Of a stretch of 64,000 nucleotides of DNA, positions 48,707 through 62,371 are shown piece by piece. The DNA comes from Mycobacterium shimoidei (lineage in GTDB: Bacteria; Actinomycetota; Actinomycetes; Mycobacteriales; Mycobacteriaceae). Location of the stretch: positions 60,311 to 124,310 of the forward strand of contig LQPU01000014.1 in assembly GCA_002101905.1 (NCBI GenBank). The letters run 5' to 3'. The position numbers and the translations under genes were made by a program. Every line of letters starts with the position of its first letter. The stretch's first letter is position 1. The notes beneath the pieces were generated by a model. The model saw only the letters and a program-made list of their open reading frames with translations. It was not told where the DNA came from and ran no database searches.

Positions 48707-50470
48707 ATGGGTTTCATTGCACCGGAACTTCCCAACGTCGATCACGACACTTGGCCCACACTGCCGTGGCGCACCCGGGTCGAGGTCTGCAGTCGGCACT
48801 GGGCCGAACAGGGCTTCGGCACGCCCTATGCGGTCTATCTGCTCTACTTGTTCAAGATCGCGGTGTACGTCGTCGCCGGCGCCGCAATCATCTCGCTCAC
48901 ACCCGGTTTGGGCGGCCTCGGCGACATCAGCCAGTGGTGGACGCAGCCGATCGTCTACCAGAAGGCCATCATCTTCACCCTGCTGTTCGAGGTGTTGGGT
49001 CTGGGCTGCGGATCCGGCCCGCTCACCGGACGATTCTGGCCACCGATCGGCGGGTTCCTCTATTGGTTGCGGCCCAAGACGATTCGGCTACCGCCCTGGC
49101 CGGGCAAGGTTCCGTTCACCGCCGGCGACACCCGCACCTTCATCGACGTGCTGCTCTATGTCATCGTGCTGGCTTCGGGGATATGGGCGCTGCTGTCGCC
49201 CGGACGGGGCGGCCCGGTCACGGGCGCCGGCGACGTCGGGGTGATCGACCCGATCCTGGTTGTGCCGGTCATCGTCGCGTTGGCGGTGCTGGGCCTGCGC
49301 GACAAGACGATCTTCCTGGCCGCCCGCGGCGAACACTATTGGCTGAAGCTGTTCGTGTTCTTCTTCGCTTTCACCGACCAAGTTTCCGCGTTCAAGATCA
49401 TCATGCTCGCCATGTGGTGGGGAGCGGCGACCTCCAAACTCAACCATCACTTCCCATATGTCGTGGCGGTGATGACAAGCAACAACGCGCTGCTGCGCGC
49501 CAAGGCGTTCACCTGGCTCAAGCACAAGCTCTACCGTGACCCGGTCAACGACCTGCGCCCCTCGCTTTTGCCCAAACTCATGGCCCACGTCGGCGGAACC
49601 ACAGCCGAATTCATTGTGCCCACCGTTCTGGTTTTCTTCGCTGATGGACAACCGTGGCGGTGGCTACTCATCGGCTTCATGGTGATCTTCCACCTCAACA
49701 TCATTTCCAACCTCCCGATGGGGGTGCCGTTGGAGTGGAATGTGTTCTTTATCTTCTCGCTGTTCTACCTCTTCGGGCACTACGGCGCGATCCAAGCCAC
49801 CGACATCTCGTCACCGTGGCTGGCTGCGGTCTTGGTGATCGTGCTCGCGGTGGCGTTGATCGCGGGAAATATGTTTCCGCAGCAGATCTCGTTCCTGCCG
49901 GCGATGCGCTATTACGCCGGGAACTGGGCCAGCAGCCTGTGGTGTTTCCGTGCCGGCGCTGAAGATCGCATCGAAGCGAACATCGTCAAAAGCTCCCCGC
50001 TGGTTTTCAACCAGTTGGTGAAACTTTACGATCGGGCGACCGCCGAAGTCGTCGCCGACAAGGTCCCGGGGGCGTTCCGTTCGCTGCACTTGCATGGTCG
50101 AGCGCTCAATGGCCTATTGCCGCGCGCGCTAGCGGGTAACGAGGCCGACTACAGCATTCGGGACGGCGAGATCGTCGCCGGCCCGCTGGTGGGCTGGAAT
50201 TTCGGTGAAGGCCATCTGCACAACGAGCAGCTGCTGGCCGCCGTGCAACGGCGGTGCCAGTTCGCCGAAGGCGATCTGCGGGTGATAGTCCTCGAAGGCC
50301 AGCCAATCCAGGCCCAGCGGCAGTGGTACCGGATCTTCGACGCCAACGCGGGCCTGATCGAGGAAGGGTATGTCGAGATCGCCGACATGCTGAGCCGTCA
50401 GCCCTGGCCCGAACCGGGTGATGAGTTCCCGGTCCACCTCACCACCCACCGTGACCCGGTGAGCAAATAA
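48707..50470 (+). CDS. DUF3556 multi-pass membrane protein
   Basis: The protein is 587 aa. About eight to nine hydrophobic segments are spread from residue 45 to 395, followed by a soluble C-terminal third. Distinctive parts are GFIAPELPNVDHDTWPTLPW at the N-terminus and SSLWCFRAGAEDRIEANIVK near 411. It matches the actinobacterial DUF3556 transmembrane family, whose function is unknown. It is monocistronic between the HNH gene and gap. Confidence 0.8.
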   Translation: MGFIAPELPNVDHDTWPTLPWRTRVEVCSRHWAEQGFGTPYAVYLLYLFKIAVYVVAGAAIISLTPGLGGLGDISQWWTQPIVYQKAIIFTLLFEVLGLGCGSGPLTGRFWPPIGGFLYWLRPKTIRLPPWPGKVPFTAGDTRTFIDVLLYVIVLASGIWALLSPGRGGPVTGAGDVGVIDPILVVPVIVALAVLGLRDKTIFLAARGEHYWLKLFVFFFAFTDQVSAFKIIMLAMWWGAATSKLNHHFPYVVAVMTSNNALLRAKAFTWLKHKLYRDPVNDLRPSLLPKLMAHVGGTTAEFIVPTVLVFFADGQPWRWLLIGFMVIFHLNIISNLPMGVPLEWNVFFIFSLFYLFGHYGAIQATDISSPWLAAVLVIVLAVALIAGNMFPQQISFLPAMRYYAGNWASSLWCFRAGAEDRIEANIVKSSPLVFNQLVKLYDRATAEVVADKVPGAFRSLHLHGRALNGLLPRALAGNEADYSIRDGEIVAGPLVGWNFGEGHLHNEQLLAAVQRRCQFAEGDLRVIVLEGQPIQAQRQWYRIFDANAGLIEEGYVEIADMLSRQPWPEPGDEFPVHLTTHRDPVSK

Positions 50471-50525
50471 CCCCGCAGGTCAGCAACGTGTCGGACCAGA
50501 CCTCGCGATGCCCCCGGCACACCAC

Positions 50526-51590
<1,065 letters not shown>

Positions 51591-51593
51591 GCC

Positions 51594-52811
51594 GTGAGCA
51601 TCAAGTCAGTCGACGACCTTCTCGCACAAGGAGTTTCAGGTCGCGGCGTATTGGTGCGTTCTGATCTGAACGTCCCTCTCGACGATGCCGGAACGATCAC
51701 CGATTCCGGCCGCATCACCGCGTCGGTGCCCACGCTGAAAGCGCTGGCCGACGCCGACGCCAAGGTCGTGGTGACTGCGCATCTGGGCCGGCCCAAGGGT
51801 GGTCCGGACCCGAAACTGTCGCTGGCGCCGGTCGCTGCGGCGCTCGGTGAGCAACTGGGGCAGCACGTTGCGCTGGCCGGGGACGTCGTTGGCAGCGACG
51901 CGCTCGCGCGAGCCGAGGGTCTCACCGACGGAGACGTGCTACTGCTGGAGAACGTCCGCTTCGATCCGCGCGAGACCAGCAAGGACGACAGCGAACGGCT
52001 CGCGCTGGCCAGGCAACTGGTCGAGCTTGTCGGCTCAGACGACGGCGCGTTCGTATCCGACGGTTTCGGGGTGGTCCACCGCAAACAGGCGTCGGTCTAC
52101 GACGTCGCCACCCTGCTGCCGTCATACGCCGGAACGCTGGTCACTGCCGAGGTGAAAGTTCTTGAGCAGCTCGCCCATTCGACCGAACATCCCTATGCCG
52201 TTGTGCTCGGTGGGTCGAAGGTGTCCGACAAGCTGGGAGTGATCGAGAAGTTGGCGACAAAGGCCGACAGCATCGTGATCGGTGGCGGCATGTGCTTTAC
52301 GTTTCTCGCTGCACAAGGGCTTTCGGTGGGAACCTCGTTGCTGGAACGCGAGATGATCGACACTTGCCGACGGCTGCTGGACACCTACGCCGACGTGCTG
52401 CGGCTGCCGGCCGACGTCGTCGTAGCCGAGAAGTTCGCCGCCGATTCGCCGTCGGAAATCGTTGCCTGCGATGAGATTCCGGAAGACAAGATGGGCTTGG
52501 ACATCGGGCCGGGGTCGGTGCAGCGATTCAGCACACTGTTGTCCAATGCGACCACGATCTTCTGGAACGGCCCGATGGGCGTGTTCGAATTCCAGGCATT
52601 CGCCGCCGGCACCAAGGGAGTCGCCGAAGCGATCGCCGCCGCTACGGCCAAAGGCGCGTTCAGCGTGGTCGGCGGAGGCGATTCCGCGGCCGCGGTGCGC
52701 GCGCTGGGGCTGCCCGAGGACGGCTTCTCGCACATTTCCACCGGCGGCGGCGCGTCGCTGGAATACCTTGAGGGCAAGACATTGCCCGGCCTGGAGGTGC
52801 TGGACCAATGA
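51594..52811 (+). CDS. pgk: Phosphoglycerate kinase
   Basis: This 405-aa enzyme transfers phosphate from 1,3-bisphosphoglycerate to ADP. Conserved parts are [13 protein letters not shown] near 20, [10 protein letters not shown] near 60, [16 protein letters not shown] near 205 and [13 protein letters not shown] near 360. The GTG start is 3 bases after the gap stop. The stop overlaps the tpiA start by 4 bases. Confidence 0.98.
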   Translation: MSIKSVDDLLAQGVSGRGVLVRSDLNVPLDDAGTITDSGRITASVPTLKALADADAKVVVTAHLGRPKGGPDPKLSLAPVAAALGEQLGQHVALAGDVVGSDALARAEGLTDGDVLLLENVRFDPRETSKDDSERLALARQLVELVGSDDGAFVSDGFGVVHRKQASVYDVATLLPSYAGTLVTAEVKVLEQLAHSTEHPYAVVLGGSKVSDKLGVIEKLATKADSIVIGGGMCFTFLAAQGLSVGTSLLEREMIDTCRRLLDTYADVLRLPADVVVAEKFAADSPSEIVACDEIPEDKMGLDIGPGSVQRFSTLLSNATTIFWNGPMGVFEFQAFAAGTKGVAEAIAAATAKGAFSVVGGGDSAAAVRALGLPEDGFSHISTGGGASLEYLEGKTLPGLEVLDQ

Positions 52812-53593
52812 GCCGTAAGCCGTTGATCGCCGGCAACTGGAAGATGAACCTCAACCACTTCGAGGCGATTGCGCTGGTGCAAAAGATCGCATTCTCGTTG
52901 CCGGACAAGTATTTCGACAAAGTCGATGTCGCGGTCATCCCACCGTTCACCAACCTGCGCAGCGTGCAGACCCTGGTCGACGGCGATAAGCTTCGGCTGA
53001 CCTACGGCGCCCAGGACCTCTCCCAGCACGATTCGGGCGCCTACACCGGCGACATCAGCGGCGCGTTCCTGGCCAAGCTCGGCTGCACCTACGTCATCGT
53101 CGGCCACTCCGAACGGCGCACCTACCACAACGAAGACGACGAGCTGGTGGCTGCCAAAGCGGCCGCCGCGCTCAGGCACGAGCTGACCCCGATCGTGTGT
53201 ATCGGTGAGCACCTCGATGTCCGGGAAGCCGGCGACCATGTGAACCACAATGTCGAGCAGCTGCGCGGCTCGCTGGCCGGGCTATCCGCCGAACAGATCG
53301 CCAACGTCGTCATCGCTTACGAGCCCGTGTGGGCAATCGGCACCGGCCGGGTGGCCAGCGCCTCCGACGCGCAGGAGGTCTGCGCAGCCATCCGCAAGGA
53401 GCTCGGTGCGCTGGCGTCGACGCAGATCGCGGACAGTGTGCGGGTGCTCTATGGCGGCTCGGTGACCGCGAAGAACATCGGTGACATCGTCGCCTGCGAT
53501 GACGTCGACGGCGCGCTGGTCGGCGGCGCGTCGCTGGACGGTGAGCAGTTCGCGACGCTGTCTGCCATCGCCGCTGGGGGCCCGCTGCCCTGA
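52808..53593 (+). CDS. tpiA: Triosephosphate isomerase
   Basis: This 261-aa TIM barrel interconverts dihydroxyacetone phosphate and glyceraldehyde 3-phosphate. It has AGNWKMNLN near the start, GHSERR (catalytic His) near 100, [12 protein letters not shown] (catalytic Glu) near 170, and [10 protein letters not shown]. It is coupled to pgk by an ATGA overlap. Confidence 0.98.
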   Translation: MSRKPLIAGNWKMNLNHFEAIALVQKIAFSLPDKYFDKVDVAVIPPFTNLRSVQTLVDGDKLRLTYGAQDLSQHDSGAYTGDISGAFLAKLGCTYVIVGHSERRTYHNEDDELVAAKAAAALRHELTPIVCIGEHLDVREAGDHVNHNVEQLRGSLAGLSAEQIANVVIAYEPVWAIGTGRVASASDAQEVCAAIRKELGALASTQIADSVRVLYGGSVTAKNIGDIVACDDVDGALVGGASLDGEQFATLSAIAAGGPLP

Positions 53594-53624
53594 GTTATCG
53601 GCGCTGACCGGTATGGTGATGGCC

Positions 53625-53858
53625 ATGGAATTGGCCCTGCAGATAACCCTGGTGGTGACCAGCATCCTGGTGATGTTGCTGGTGCTGCTGCACCGCGCCA
53701 AGGGCGGCGGGCTGTCAACGCTGTTCGGCGGGGGTGTGCAGTCCAGCCTGTCCGGGTCGACGGTGGTGGAGAAGAACCTCGACCGGGTGACCCTGTTCGT
53801 CACCGGCATCTGGCTGGTGTCGATCATCGCGATGGAGCTGCTGATCAAATACCGCTGA
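53625..53858 (+). CDS. secG: Protein-export membrane protein SecG
   Basis: This 77-aa protein has two membrane segments (about 3-22 and 54-74) around the SecG motif HRAKGGGLSTLFGGG. It is the small third subunit of the SecYEG channel. ATG 53625 gives the family start MELALQITL. A TATGGT hexamer 7 bases before it suggests a leaderless transcript independent of tpiA. It converges on the next gene with a 2-bp gap. Confidence 0.94.
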   Translation: MELALQITLVVTSILVMLLVLLHRAKGGGLSTLFGGGVQSSLSGSTVVEKNLDRVTLFVTGIWLVSIIAMELLIKYR

Positions 53859-53860
53859 GG

Positions 53861-54244
53861 TCAGCGCACCGTCCGGTTCCGCAACGTGTTGAGCATGCCG
53901 CGCACGGCGTGTTCGGTCGCCGACAACGGCGACATCACCGTTTCGCCCACACTCACCATGTAGTCGATCCGCTGGACGATGGCCTCGACCGGTTCGATCA
54001 GCGTCGCCAGCCGGCGGGCCAGCTCGTCGAGGCCGGTGAGCGTTCCTTCGAAGTGGTCCAGGCCGTTGTCAAGTCGTTCGACGGTGGCATTCAGGGCCGA
54101 CAGCGAGTCGTTCAGCTCGTTCAGCGTGGGCCCGAGGTCGGTCAGGAACGACTCGAGTTGCTGCACCGTGACGTCGGCGTTCAGTGCCGCCTGCGCGAGG
54201 GTCTTGATCCGCTTGCGTTCCGGCCCGCCGCCTTTGTCCGCCAT
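53861..54244 (-). CDS. Coiled-coil protein of unknown function (Rv1444c-like position)
   Basis: This protein of about 127 aa has a basic N-terminus (GPERKRIKTLAQAAL) followed by one long amphipathic helix with leucines at heptad spacing (LTDLGPTLNELNDSLSALNA, LDHFEGTLTGLDELARRLA). No catalytic motif or signal peptide is seen. It lies downstream of pgl in the pentose-phosphate gene run, as Rv1444c does in M. tuberculosis. ATG 54244 or 54253 may be the start. The function is unknown. Confidence 0.78.
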   Translation of the reverse strand: MADKGGGPERKRIKTLAQAALNADVTVQQLESFLTDLGPTLNELNDSLSALNATVERLDNGLDHFEGTLTGLDELARRLATLIEPVEAIVQRIDYMVSVGETVMSPLSATEHAVRGMLNTLRNRTVR

Positions 54245-54314
54245 GACAGCCATTATTGCCCGGGGCAGCGCCGCCTCGAGGACTACGCCGCGATTCTGTT
54301 TCGTGGGCCAGCGG

Positions 54315-55055
54315 CTAGCCCAGCTTGGACGCTGCCTGTTTGTCGAGGAACCAGACCGTTCTCTCCCGTCCGACGGCCCCGGCGGCCGGCACCCGCACCG
54401 GGTCGGCGCCGGCGATGGCAGCGGCCACGGCGTCGGCTTTTTCTGCGCCCGACACCATCGTCCAGACCTCACGGGCCCGCCGCACCGCGGGCAGCGTCAA
54501 TGTGATCCGTTTCGGCGGCGGCTTCGGCGAATCCTCGACGCTGACCACCAGTCGGCTCTTCTCCCGCACCGCGGGAGTTTCGGGAAACAACGAGTTGATG
54601 TGGCCCTCGGGGCCCACGCCGAGAAGGTGGACGTCGAAGTTCGGTGCGGGCTGGCCCGGTTCGGCGTTGCCGGCCAGCACCTGTTCGTAAGCCAATGCCG
54701 CGGCGGCCAGATCGCCATCGGTCTCATCGTCGCTGGCCGGCATGGCGTGCACGTTGCGAGGCGGGATGTCAATGTGATTCAGCAACGCTTCGCGGGCCTG
54801 CTTCTCGTTGCGGTCGTCGTGGTCTACGGCGACGTAACGTTCGTCACCCCAGAACAGGTGCACGTCGGGCCAGTGAACCCGCTGTTGCTGTGTTCTGAGG
54901 TAGCTCAACAGCCGGATGCCGTTGCCGCCGCCGGTCAGCACGATCAACGCCCGACCACGTGCGGCGATGGCCGCCCCGATCACGTCGATCAACCGTTCGC
55001 CGGCTGCGGCCGCGAGCGCATCACCGTCGGTGAACGTCTCAACGTCGATGCTCAT
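54315..55055 (-). CDS. pgl: 6-phosphogluconolactonase
   Basis: This 246-aa protein (devB in M. tuberculosis) hydrolyses 6-phosphogluconolactone, step 2 of the oxidative pentose-phosphate pathway. Motifs are [13 protein letters not shown] near 38, [10 protein letters not shown] near 66 and [20 protein letters not shown] near 150. Its start overlaps the opcA stop by 4 bases. Confidence 0.95.
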   Translation of the reverse strand: MSIDVETFTDGDALAAAAGERLIDVIGAAIAARGRALIVLTGGGNGIRLLSYLRTQQQRVHWPDVHLFWGDERYVAVDHDDRNEKQAREALLNHIDIPPRNVHAMPASDDETDGDLAAAALAYEQVLAGNAEPGQPAPNFDVHLLGVGPEGHINSLFPETPAVREKSRLVVSVEDSPKPPPKRITLTLPAVRRAREVWTMVSGAEKADAVAAAIAGADPVRVPAAGAVGRERTVWFLDKQAASKLG

Positions 55056-55963
55056 ACATACTCCACCCGGTCGATGCCCTCGAGCGCAGAATAGTAGATC
55101 GCGTCGGGGTCCAGCCGCCGCAGATCCTCAGCCAAACACTCACGAGTATCCCTGCGCGGCAACGGAAGCAACGCGTCCGGTCTGCCGGTGCGGCTCAAGG
55201 TTGCCGTCACTCCTTCCTGCGGTCGGCTCAGCGTCACCGTCTCGGTATTACGTATCAGCTCCACCTTGAGTTCACCGACGGCGCGGCGCACCGGCCCGTC
55301 GATCCGGCTGGCGAGCCAGCCTGCCAGTACGTCCAGTGCGGGCTCGGTCTTGAGGCCGGAGACCAATGCCGACGTGATCGGCTCGTGCGGTGGCTGATCG
55401 ATCGCCGACGCGAGCAGGGCGCGCCAGTAGGTGATGCGGCTCCAAGCCAGGTCGGTGTCACCGGGGGTGTATCCGGGTAGTCGGCTCTTGATCGCCGACA
55501 ACGGGTCAGCACCGTTGGTTGCGTCGGTGATGCGCCGGATTGCCAACTTGCCCAACTGATCTTGTGCCGGCACGGCGGGCGCGTTGTCTGGCCACCAAGC
55601 CACCACGGGAATATCGGGCAGCAGGAACGGCACCACGACGCTGGCGGCGTGGCCGGACAGCGGGCCCGAAAGCCGAAGCACAACCACCTCACCGGCGCCA
55701 CTGTCACCTCCTGCCCGCAGCTGGGCATCCAGCCGCGTGTCGGCAGCATCCGGGTCGCCGTTCATCACCACGATCACCCGGCTGGGATGCTCGTGGCTGG
55801 CGGCATTGGCCGCTTCGATGGATTCTTCGAGCATCGCATCGCTGTCCGGCGCGATGACCAGGGTCAGAACTCGCCCGAGAGTGACCGCGCCAACCCTTTC
55901 GCGCAATTCGTCGAGCTTCTTGTTGATGGCGTTAGTCGTGGTGTCCGGCAGGTCGATAATCAT
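55052..55963 (-). CDS. opcA: OpcA, glucose-6-phosphate dehydrogenase assembly protein
   Basis: This 303-aa protein corresponds to Rv1446c. The conserved parts are [20 protein letters not shown] at the start, [20 protein letters not shown] near 112 and [17 protein letters not shown] near 175. OpcA is needed for assembly or redox activation of G6PD in cyanobacteria and actinobacteria. It lies between zwf and pgl, with a MIRU-like element supplying its ribosome binding site. Confidence 0.95.
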   Translation of the reverse strand: MIIDLPDTTTNAINKKLDELRERVGAVTLGRVLTLVIAPDSDAMLEESIEAANAASHEHPSRVIVVMNGDPDAADTRLDAQLRAGGDSGAGEVVVLRLSGPLSGHAASVVVPFLLPDIPVVAWWPDNAPAVPAQDQLGKLAIRRITDATNGADPLSAIKSRLPGYTPGDTDLAWSRITYWRALLASAIDQPPHEPITSALVSGLKTEPALDVLAGWLASRIDGPVRRAVGELKVELIRNTETVTLSRPQEGVTATLSRTGRPDALLPLPRRDTRECLAEDLRRLDPDAIYYSALEGIDRVEYV

Positions 55964-56037
55964 CGGGGTCGCCGCTCCTCGCAGCCGCGCGGAACCATCA
56001 TTGCATCGTCGGCGGCGCGGATCATCAGGGTCGCCGC
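55960..56037 (-). repeat. MIRU-like element between zwf and opcA
   Basis: Read on the minus strand, 56014-55971 has CCGACGATGCAATGATGG followed by GCGAGGAGCGGC, the pattern seen before gmk and ribG. It is bracketed by 17-bp near-identical direct repeats (ATCATCRGGGTCGCCGC) at 55960-55976 and 56021-56037. One overlaps the opcA start codon and the other the zwf stop codon. Confidence 0.55.
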
Positions 56038-57578
56038 CACTCACGACCGGCGCGGCGCAGCATGTCGAATGCCGAGGCGGGACCCCAGGTGCCCGCTTCA
56101 TACGGTTCAGGCTTACCTTGAGCGGCCCAGTTCTCCAGCACCGGATCAAGTATCTCCCAGGCCATTTCGACTTCCTCGTTGACGGGGAACAGCGACGGCT
56201 CGCCGAGCAGCACATCGAGGATCAACCGCTCGTAGGCCTCGGGGGAGTCCTCGGCGAACGCCGAGCCGTAGGAGAAATCCATATTGACATCCCGGACCTC
56301 CATGGCCGTGCCCGGCACCTTGGAGCCGAACCGCAGCGTGACACCCTCGTCCGGCTGCACCCGGATCACCAGCGCATTGGCGCTCAACTCATCGGTCATG
56401 GTCGCGTCGAACGGCAGATGCGGCGCCCGTTTGAACACCAATGCGATCTCGGTCACTCTGCGGCCCAACCGTTTTCCGGTGCGCAGGTAGAACGGCACAC
56501 CTGCCCAGCGACGGGTGTCGACCTCCAGCGTGATGGCGGCGAATGTCTCGGTGACCGAGTCCTTGGCGAACCCCTCCTCATCGAGCAGCCCGACCACCTT
56601 CTGCCCACCCTGCCAACCGGCGACGTACTGGCCGCGACTGGTGGTTTCGTCCAGCGGCTGAGCGAGCTGGGTGGCCGAGAGCACCTTGATCTTTTCGGTC
56701 CGCAGTTCGGCGGGATGGAAACTGACCGGCTCTTCCATCGCGGTCAGTGCCAGCAGCTGCATCAAGTGGTTCTGGATGACGTCGCGGGCCGCTCCGATGC
56801 CGTCGTAGTAACCGGCTCGCCCACCCAGGCCGATGTCTTCGGCCATGGTGATCTGCACATGGTCGACGTAGTGCGAGTTCCAGATCGGGTCGAACAGTTG
56901 ATTGGCGAACCGCAGCGCCAAGATGTTCTGCACCGTCTCCTTGCCCAGATAGTGGTCGATGCGAAACACCGACTCTTCGGGGAAGACGCTGTTGACCACC
57001 TTGTTGAGTTCGCGCGCGCTGTCCAAGTCGTGGCCGAACGGCTTCTCGATAACGACTCGGCTCCATCGGCCTTCTTGTGGCCGTGCCAGCCCGGATCTGT
57101 GCAGCTGTTCGCAGACCGTTGGAAAAGCGTTGGGCGGGATGGCCAAATAGAAGGCGTGGTTGCCGCCGGTGGCGCGCTCGGTGTCGAGCTTGTCCAGGGA
57201 CTCGGCGAGCCGGGCGAACGCCGCCTGGTCGTCGAAGGTGCCCTGCACAAACCGGATTCCTTCGGAAAGCCGATCCCAGATCGCGTCCCGAAACGGTGTG
57301 CGGGCGTGTTCCTTGACCGCCTGGTACACCTGCTGGGCGAAATCCTGGTCCTCCCAGTCCCGCCGGGCGAATCCAACCAACGCGAACGTGGGCGGCAGTA
57401 ACCCCCGGTTGGCCAGGTCGTAGACCGCCGGCATCACCTTTTTGCGGGCGAGGTCGCCGGTGACGCCGAATATCACCAACGCGCATGATCCCGCGATCCG
57501 TGGCAGGCGCTTATCGCGTTTGTCCCGTAAGGGGTTTCGCCACTGGCCGATGTTGCCCCGAGTGCCGGCAGGGCTCAC
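56025..57578 (-). CDS. zwf: Glucose-6-phosphate 1-dehydrogenase
   Basis: This 517-aa enzyme (zwf2 in M. tuberculosis) has the NADP motif [19 protein letters not shown] near 38, [11 protein letters not shown] near 180 and the active site [14 protein letters not shown] near 205. It feeds the oxidative pentose-phosphate pathway and makes reducing power. The GTG start overlaps the tal stop by 4 bases. Genes tkt-tal-zwf-opcA-pgl run in pathway-linked order. Confidence 0.97.
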   Translation of the reverse strand: MSPAGTRGNIGQWRNPLRDKRDKRLPRIAGSCALVIFGVTGDLARKKVMPAVYDLANRGLLPPTFALVGFARRDWEDQDFAQQVYQAVKEHARTPFRDAIWDRLSEGIRFVQGTFDDQAAFARLAESLDKLDTERATGGNHAFYLAIPPNAFPTVCEQLHRSGLARPQEGRWSRVVIEKPFGHDLDSARELNKVVNSVFPEESVFRIDHYLGKETVQNILALRFANQLFDPIWNSHYVDHVQITMAEDIGLGGRAGYYDGIGAARDVIQNHLMQLLALTAMEEPVSFHPAELRTEKIKVLSATQLAQPLDETTSRGQYVAGWQGGQKVVGLLDEEGFAKDSVTETFAAITLEVDTRRWAGVPFYLRTGKRLGRRVTEIALVFKRAPHLPFDATMTDELSANALVIRVQPDEGVTLRFGSKVPGTAMEVRDVNMDFSYGSAFAEDSPEAYERLILDVLLGEPSLFPVNEEVEMAWEILDPVLENWAAQGKPEPYEAGTWGPASAFDMLRRAGREWRRP

Positions 57579-58693
57579 TTGGAGGCGGAGTCCAGTTGAG
57601 TCTGGGTTTCCTTGAGCAGCTCTGTCCAGGAGTCTTCGAACTTCTGCACGCCCTCGTTCTCGAGGACGAGGAACACGTCGGTCAGGTCGATTCCCACGGC
57701 CTGGAGTTTGTCGAACACCTCCTGGGCCGCAGCGGCGGTACCGGTGACCGTGTCGCCGGAGATGACACCGTGATCGGCGACAGCGTCAATCGTCTTCTCC
57801 GGCATGGTGTTCACCGTGTTCGGCGCGACCAGTTCGGTGACGTAGAGCGTGTCCGAGTAGTCGGGGTTCTTCACGCCCGTCGATGCCCACAGCGGACGCT
57901 GCACCCGTGCACCGTCGGCCCTGAGCTGCTCGTAGGCATCTCCACCAACGAAGACTTCCTGGTATGCGGCGTATGCCAGTCGGGCGTTGGCAACCCCGGC
58001 CTGTCCGCGCAGCGCCAGCGCTTCCGGGGTGCCGATTTTCTCCAGTCGCTTGTCCACTTCGGTGTCAACGCGCGAAACGAAAAACGATGCCACCGAGTGG
58101 ATCTTGGACAGGTCATGTCCGGCTTTCTTGGCCGCGCGCAGCCCGTCGAGGTAGGCGTCCATCACCTGGCGGTAGCGCTCGACGGAGAAGATCAGCGTGA
58201 CGTTGACCGAAATCCCTTCTGCCAGCGTCGCGCTGATGGCGGGCAGACCGGCCTCGGTGGCCGGGATCTTGATGAACAGGTTGGGCCGGTCGACGACCTT
58301 CCACAATTCGATGGCCTGTTTGATGGTCTTGTCGGTGTCGTGGGCGAGCCGTGGGTCGACTTCGATCGAGACCCGGCCGTCGACTCCGTCGGAGCCTTCC
58401 CATTGCGGTGCCAGGACGTCGCAGGCGTTGCGCACATCGTCGGTCGTGACCGTGCGTATCGTCGCGTCCACGTCGGCGCCGCGCGCGGCCAGCTCGGCGA
58501 TCTGATCGTCGTAGGCCTTGCCCTCGGCAAAGGCCTTTTGAAAGATCGACGGGTTGGTCGTCACGCCGACAACGCTTTTGGTGTCGATCAGTTCCTGCAG
58601 GTTCCCGCTCTGCAGCCGTTCTCGCGACAAATCGTCCAACCAGACGGATACCCCGGCGGCACTGAGTGCGGCTAGGTTCGGATTCTGCGTCAT
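57575..58693 (-). CDS. tal: Transaldolase
   Basis: This 372-aa protein is of the long actinobacterial transaldolase type. The Schiff-base lysine lies in [15 protein letters not shown] near 140. Other family segments are [13 protein letters not shown] near 43 and [16 protein letters not shown] near 205. It lies 15 bp after tkt. Confidence 0.96.
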   Translation of the reverse strand: MTQNPNLAALSAAGVSVWLDDLSRERLQSGNLQELIDTKSVVGVTTNPSIFQKAFAEGKAYDDQIAELAARGADVDATIRTVTTDDVRNACDVLAPQWEGSDGVDGRVSIEVDPRLAHDTDKTIKQAIELWKVVDRPNLFIKIPATEAGLPAISATLAEGISVNVTLIFSVERYRQVMDAYLDGLRAAKKAGHDLSKIHSVASFFVSRVDTEVDKRLEKIGTPEALALRGQAGVANARLAYAAYQEVFVGGDAYEQLRADGARVQRPLWASTGVKNPDYSDTLYVTELVAPNTVNTMPEKTIDAVADHGVISGDTVTGTAAAAQEVFDKLQAVGIDLTDVFLVLENEGVQKFEDSWTELLKETQTQLDSASK

Positions 58694-58708
58694 TAGGACG
58701 TCCTCCTT

Positions 58709-60799
<2,091 letters not shown>

Positions 60800-61004
60800 G
60801 GATTGAGTCCTCGGGTCGACAAGGTGATCTCTTCCCACACTAGTGGGCAAGTGACGGCCGTAGCGGCCGAGACGACGGGGATATCCATCGGGGGCCGCCG
60901 CGAACCGCGCACCGGCCCCCCTGAGCGGTGCCCACTATCCTGTAGCGGTCTACCATCCTCTGTAGTAGAAAGCCGCGCGCCGGTGCGATCCAAGGAGCTA
61001 TTGC
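60800..61004. promoter_or_regulatory. Divergent tkt-ctaB control region
   Basis: This 205-bp gap must hold promoters for both genes. It has a small GTAG-N4-CTAC palindrome (60942-60953) and TGTAGTAG near 60961, which recall the PGRS-locus core but lack the flanks. AAGGAG near 60990 is the ctaB ribosome binding site. In M. tuberculosis, as I recall it, a PE_PGRS gene sits here; none is present. Confidence 0.4.
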
Positions 61005-61928
61005 GTGAGCATTCGCGGGCGCTCGACCACCCAAGCCCCGAGCAAAGTACGCGCGACGGCTCTGGCGTACCTGGCGCTGACCAAACCTCGCGTCATCGAG
61101 CTGTTGCTGGTCACCGCCATACCGGCGATGCTGCTGGCCCACCGCGGCACGGTGGACCCGCTGCTGATCGGCAACACCCTGATCGGCGGCATGCTGGCGG
61201 CCGGCGGGGCCAACACGCTCAACTGTGTGGCTGACGCCGACATCGACAAGGTGATGAAGCGCACTGCACGTCGGCCACTGGCCCAAGACACCGTGCCGAC
61301 CCGCTACGCCCTGGTGTTCGGGCTGGCGCTGAGCATCGGCTCGTTCTTTTGGCTGTGGTTGACCACGAACCTGCTCTCGGGCCTGCTGGCGGTGGCCACG
61401 ATCGCGTTCTACGTGTTCGTCTACACGCTGTTGCTCAAGCGCCGCACCTCGCAGAACGTGGTGTGGGGCGGGGCGGCCGGTTGCATGCCGGTGATGATCG
61501 CCTGGTCGGCGGTCACCGGCACCATCGGATGGCCGGCGGTGGTGATGTTCGCGATCATCTTCTTCTGGACGCCGCCGCACACCTGGGCGCTGGCCATGCG
61601 TTACAAGGAGGACTACCGAGCCGCGGGTGTGCCGATGCTGCCGGCGGTCGCGACCGAACGTCAGGTCACCAGGCAGATCCTGGTCTACACCTGGCTGACG
61701 GTGGCGGCGACGCTGGTGCTGGCGCTGGCCGCCGGATGGCTGTACGCCGCCGTCGCGGTGCTGGCCGGAGTGTGGTTCCTGGCGATGGCCCACCAGCTTT
61801 ACGCCGGGGTGTGCCGCGGCGAACCGGTCAAGCCGCTACGGCTGTTCCTGCAGTCGAATAACTATCTGGCCGTGGTGTTTTGCGCGTTGGCGCTCGACTC
61901 CGCCATCGCCTTGCCGACGCTGCTGTAG
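61005..61928 (+). CDS. ctaB: Protoheme IX farnesyltransferase
   Basis: This 307-aa UbiA-family prenyltransferase makes heme O for cytochrome aa3 oxidase. There are about nine membrane segments. The first Asp-rich motif is [20 protein letters not shown] near 77, and the second conserved region is [20 protein letters not shown] near 188. It is monocistronic. Confidence 0.96.
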   Translation: MSIRGRSTTQAPSKVRATALAYLALTKPRVIELLLVTAIPAMLLAHRGTVDPLLIGNTLIGGMLAAGGANTLNCVADADIDKVMKRTARRPLAQDTVPTRYALVFGLALSIGSFFWLWLTTNLLSGLLAVATIAFYVFVYTLLLKRRTSQNVVWGGAAGCMPVMIAWSAVTGTIGWPAVVMFAIIFFWTPPHTWALAMRYKEDYRAAGVPMLPAVATERQVTRQILVYTWLTVAATLVLALAAGWLYAAVAVLAGVWFLAMAHQLYAGVCRGEPVKPLRLFLQSNNYLAVVFCALALDSAIALPTLL

Positions 61929-62014
61929 CCGCGCACGCCGTCTTCCACTCACTTACCCCGAACCGGCTGTGCCCCGGGCTTGAAATAGCGGCCGCGGTGG
62001 TATTGAATCGTCGA

Positions 62015-62036
62015 TAATGAAAATCATGTTCAGTTA
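62015..62036 (+). promoter_or_regulatory. Candidate Zur (FurB) box
   Basis: TAATGAAAATCATGTTCA at 62015-62032 matches the first 18 positions of the mycobacterial Zur consensus TAATGAAAATCATTTTCATTA with one mismatch. It lies 30 bp before the PE ATG. The rest of the 138-bp ctaB-PE gap has no gene. Confidence 0.7.
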
Positions 62037-62066
62037 CCTCGGCTCGTCGAAGGAGGATTGTCCGGC

Positions 62067-62369
62067 ATGACGTTGCGCGTTGTCCCCGAAGGCTTGGCTG
62101 CCGCCAGCGCGGCTGTCGAAGCGCTGACCGCGCGTCTGGCGGCTGCTCATGCCGGAGCTGTCCCACTGATCACGGCGGTGACGCCGCCGGCGGTAGATCC
62201 GGTGTCGCTGCAGACCGCGGCCCAGCTCAGCGCACACGGCAGTGAGCATGCGGCGCTGGCGGCGCAAGGCGCCGCGGAGCTGGGGCGCTCCGGGGTGGGG
62301 GTGGCAGCAGCGGGCGCCGGGTACGCGGCGGCCGACGCGGCAGCGGCGGCGTCGTACTCGGTCGCGTAG
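62067..62369 (+). CDS. PE family protein (PE5/PE15 type)
   Basis: The protein is 100 aa. It starts [20 protein letters not shown] and continues [14 protein letters not shown], essentially the start of PE5 and PE15 of the ESX-3 group (from memory). PE proteins pair with PPE proteins and are exported by type VII systems. An AAGGAGGA ribosome binding site lies 9 bases before the ATG. It is followed 2 bases later by the PPE gene. Confidence 0.93.
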   Translation: MTLRVVPEGLAAASAAVEALTARLAAAHAGAVPLITAVTPPAVDPVSLQTAAQLSAHGSEHAALAAQGAAELGRSGVGVAAAGAGYAAADAAAAASYSVA

Positions 62370-62371
62370 TC

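Noticed and set aside
60942..60968. GTAG-N4-CTAC and TGTAGTAG in the tkt-ctaB gap as a fifth PGRS-locus box
   Set aside because: The flanking GTA and TT(T/C)CGCG parts are missing and the neighbouring genes are housekeeping; kept only as a note in the control-region entry.
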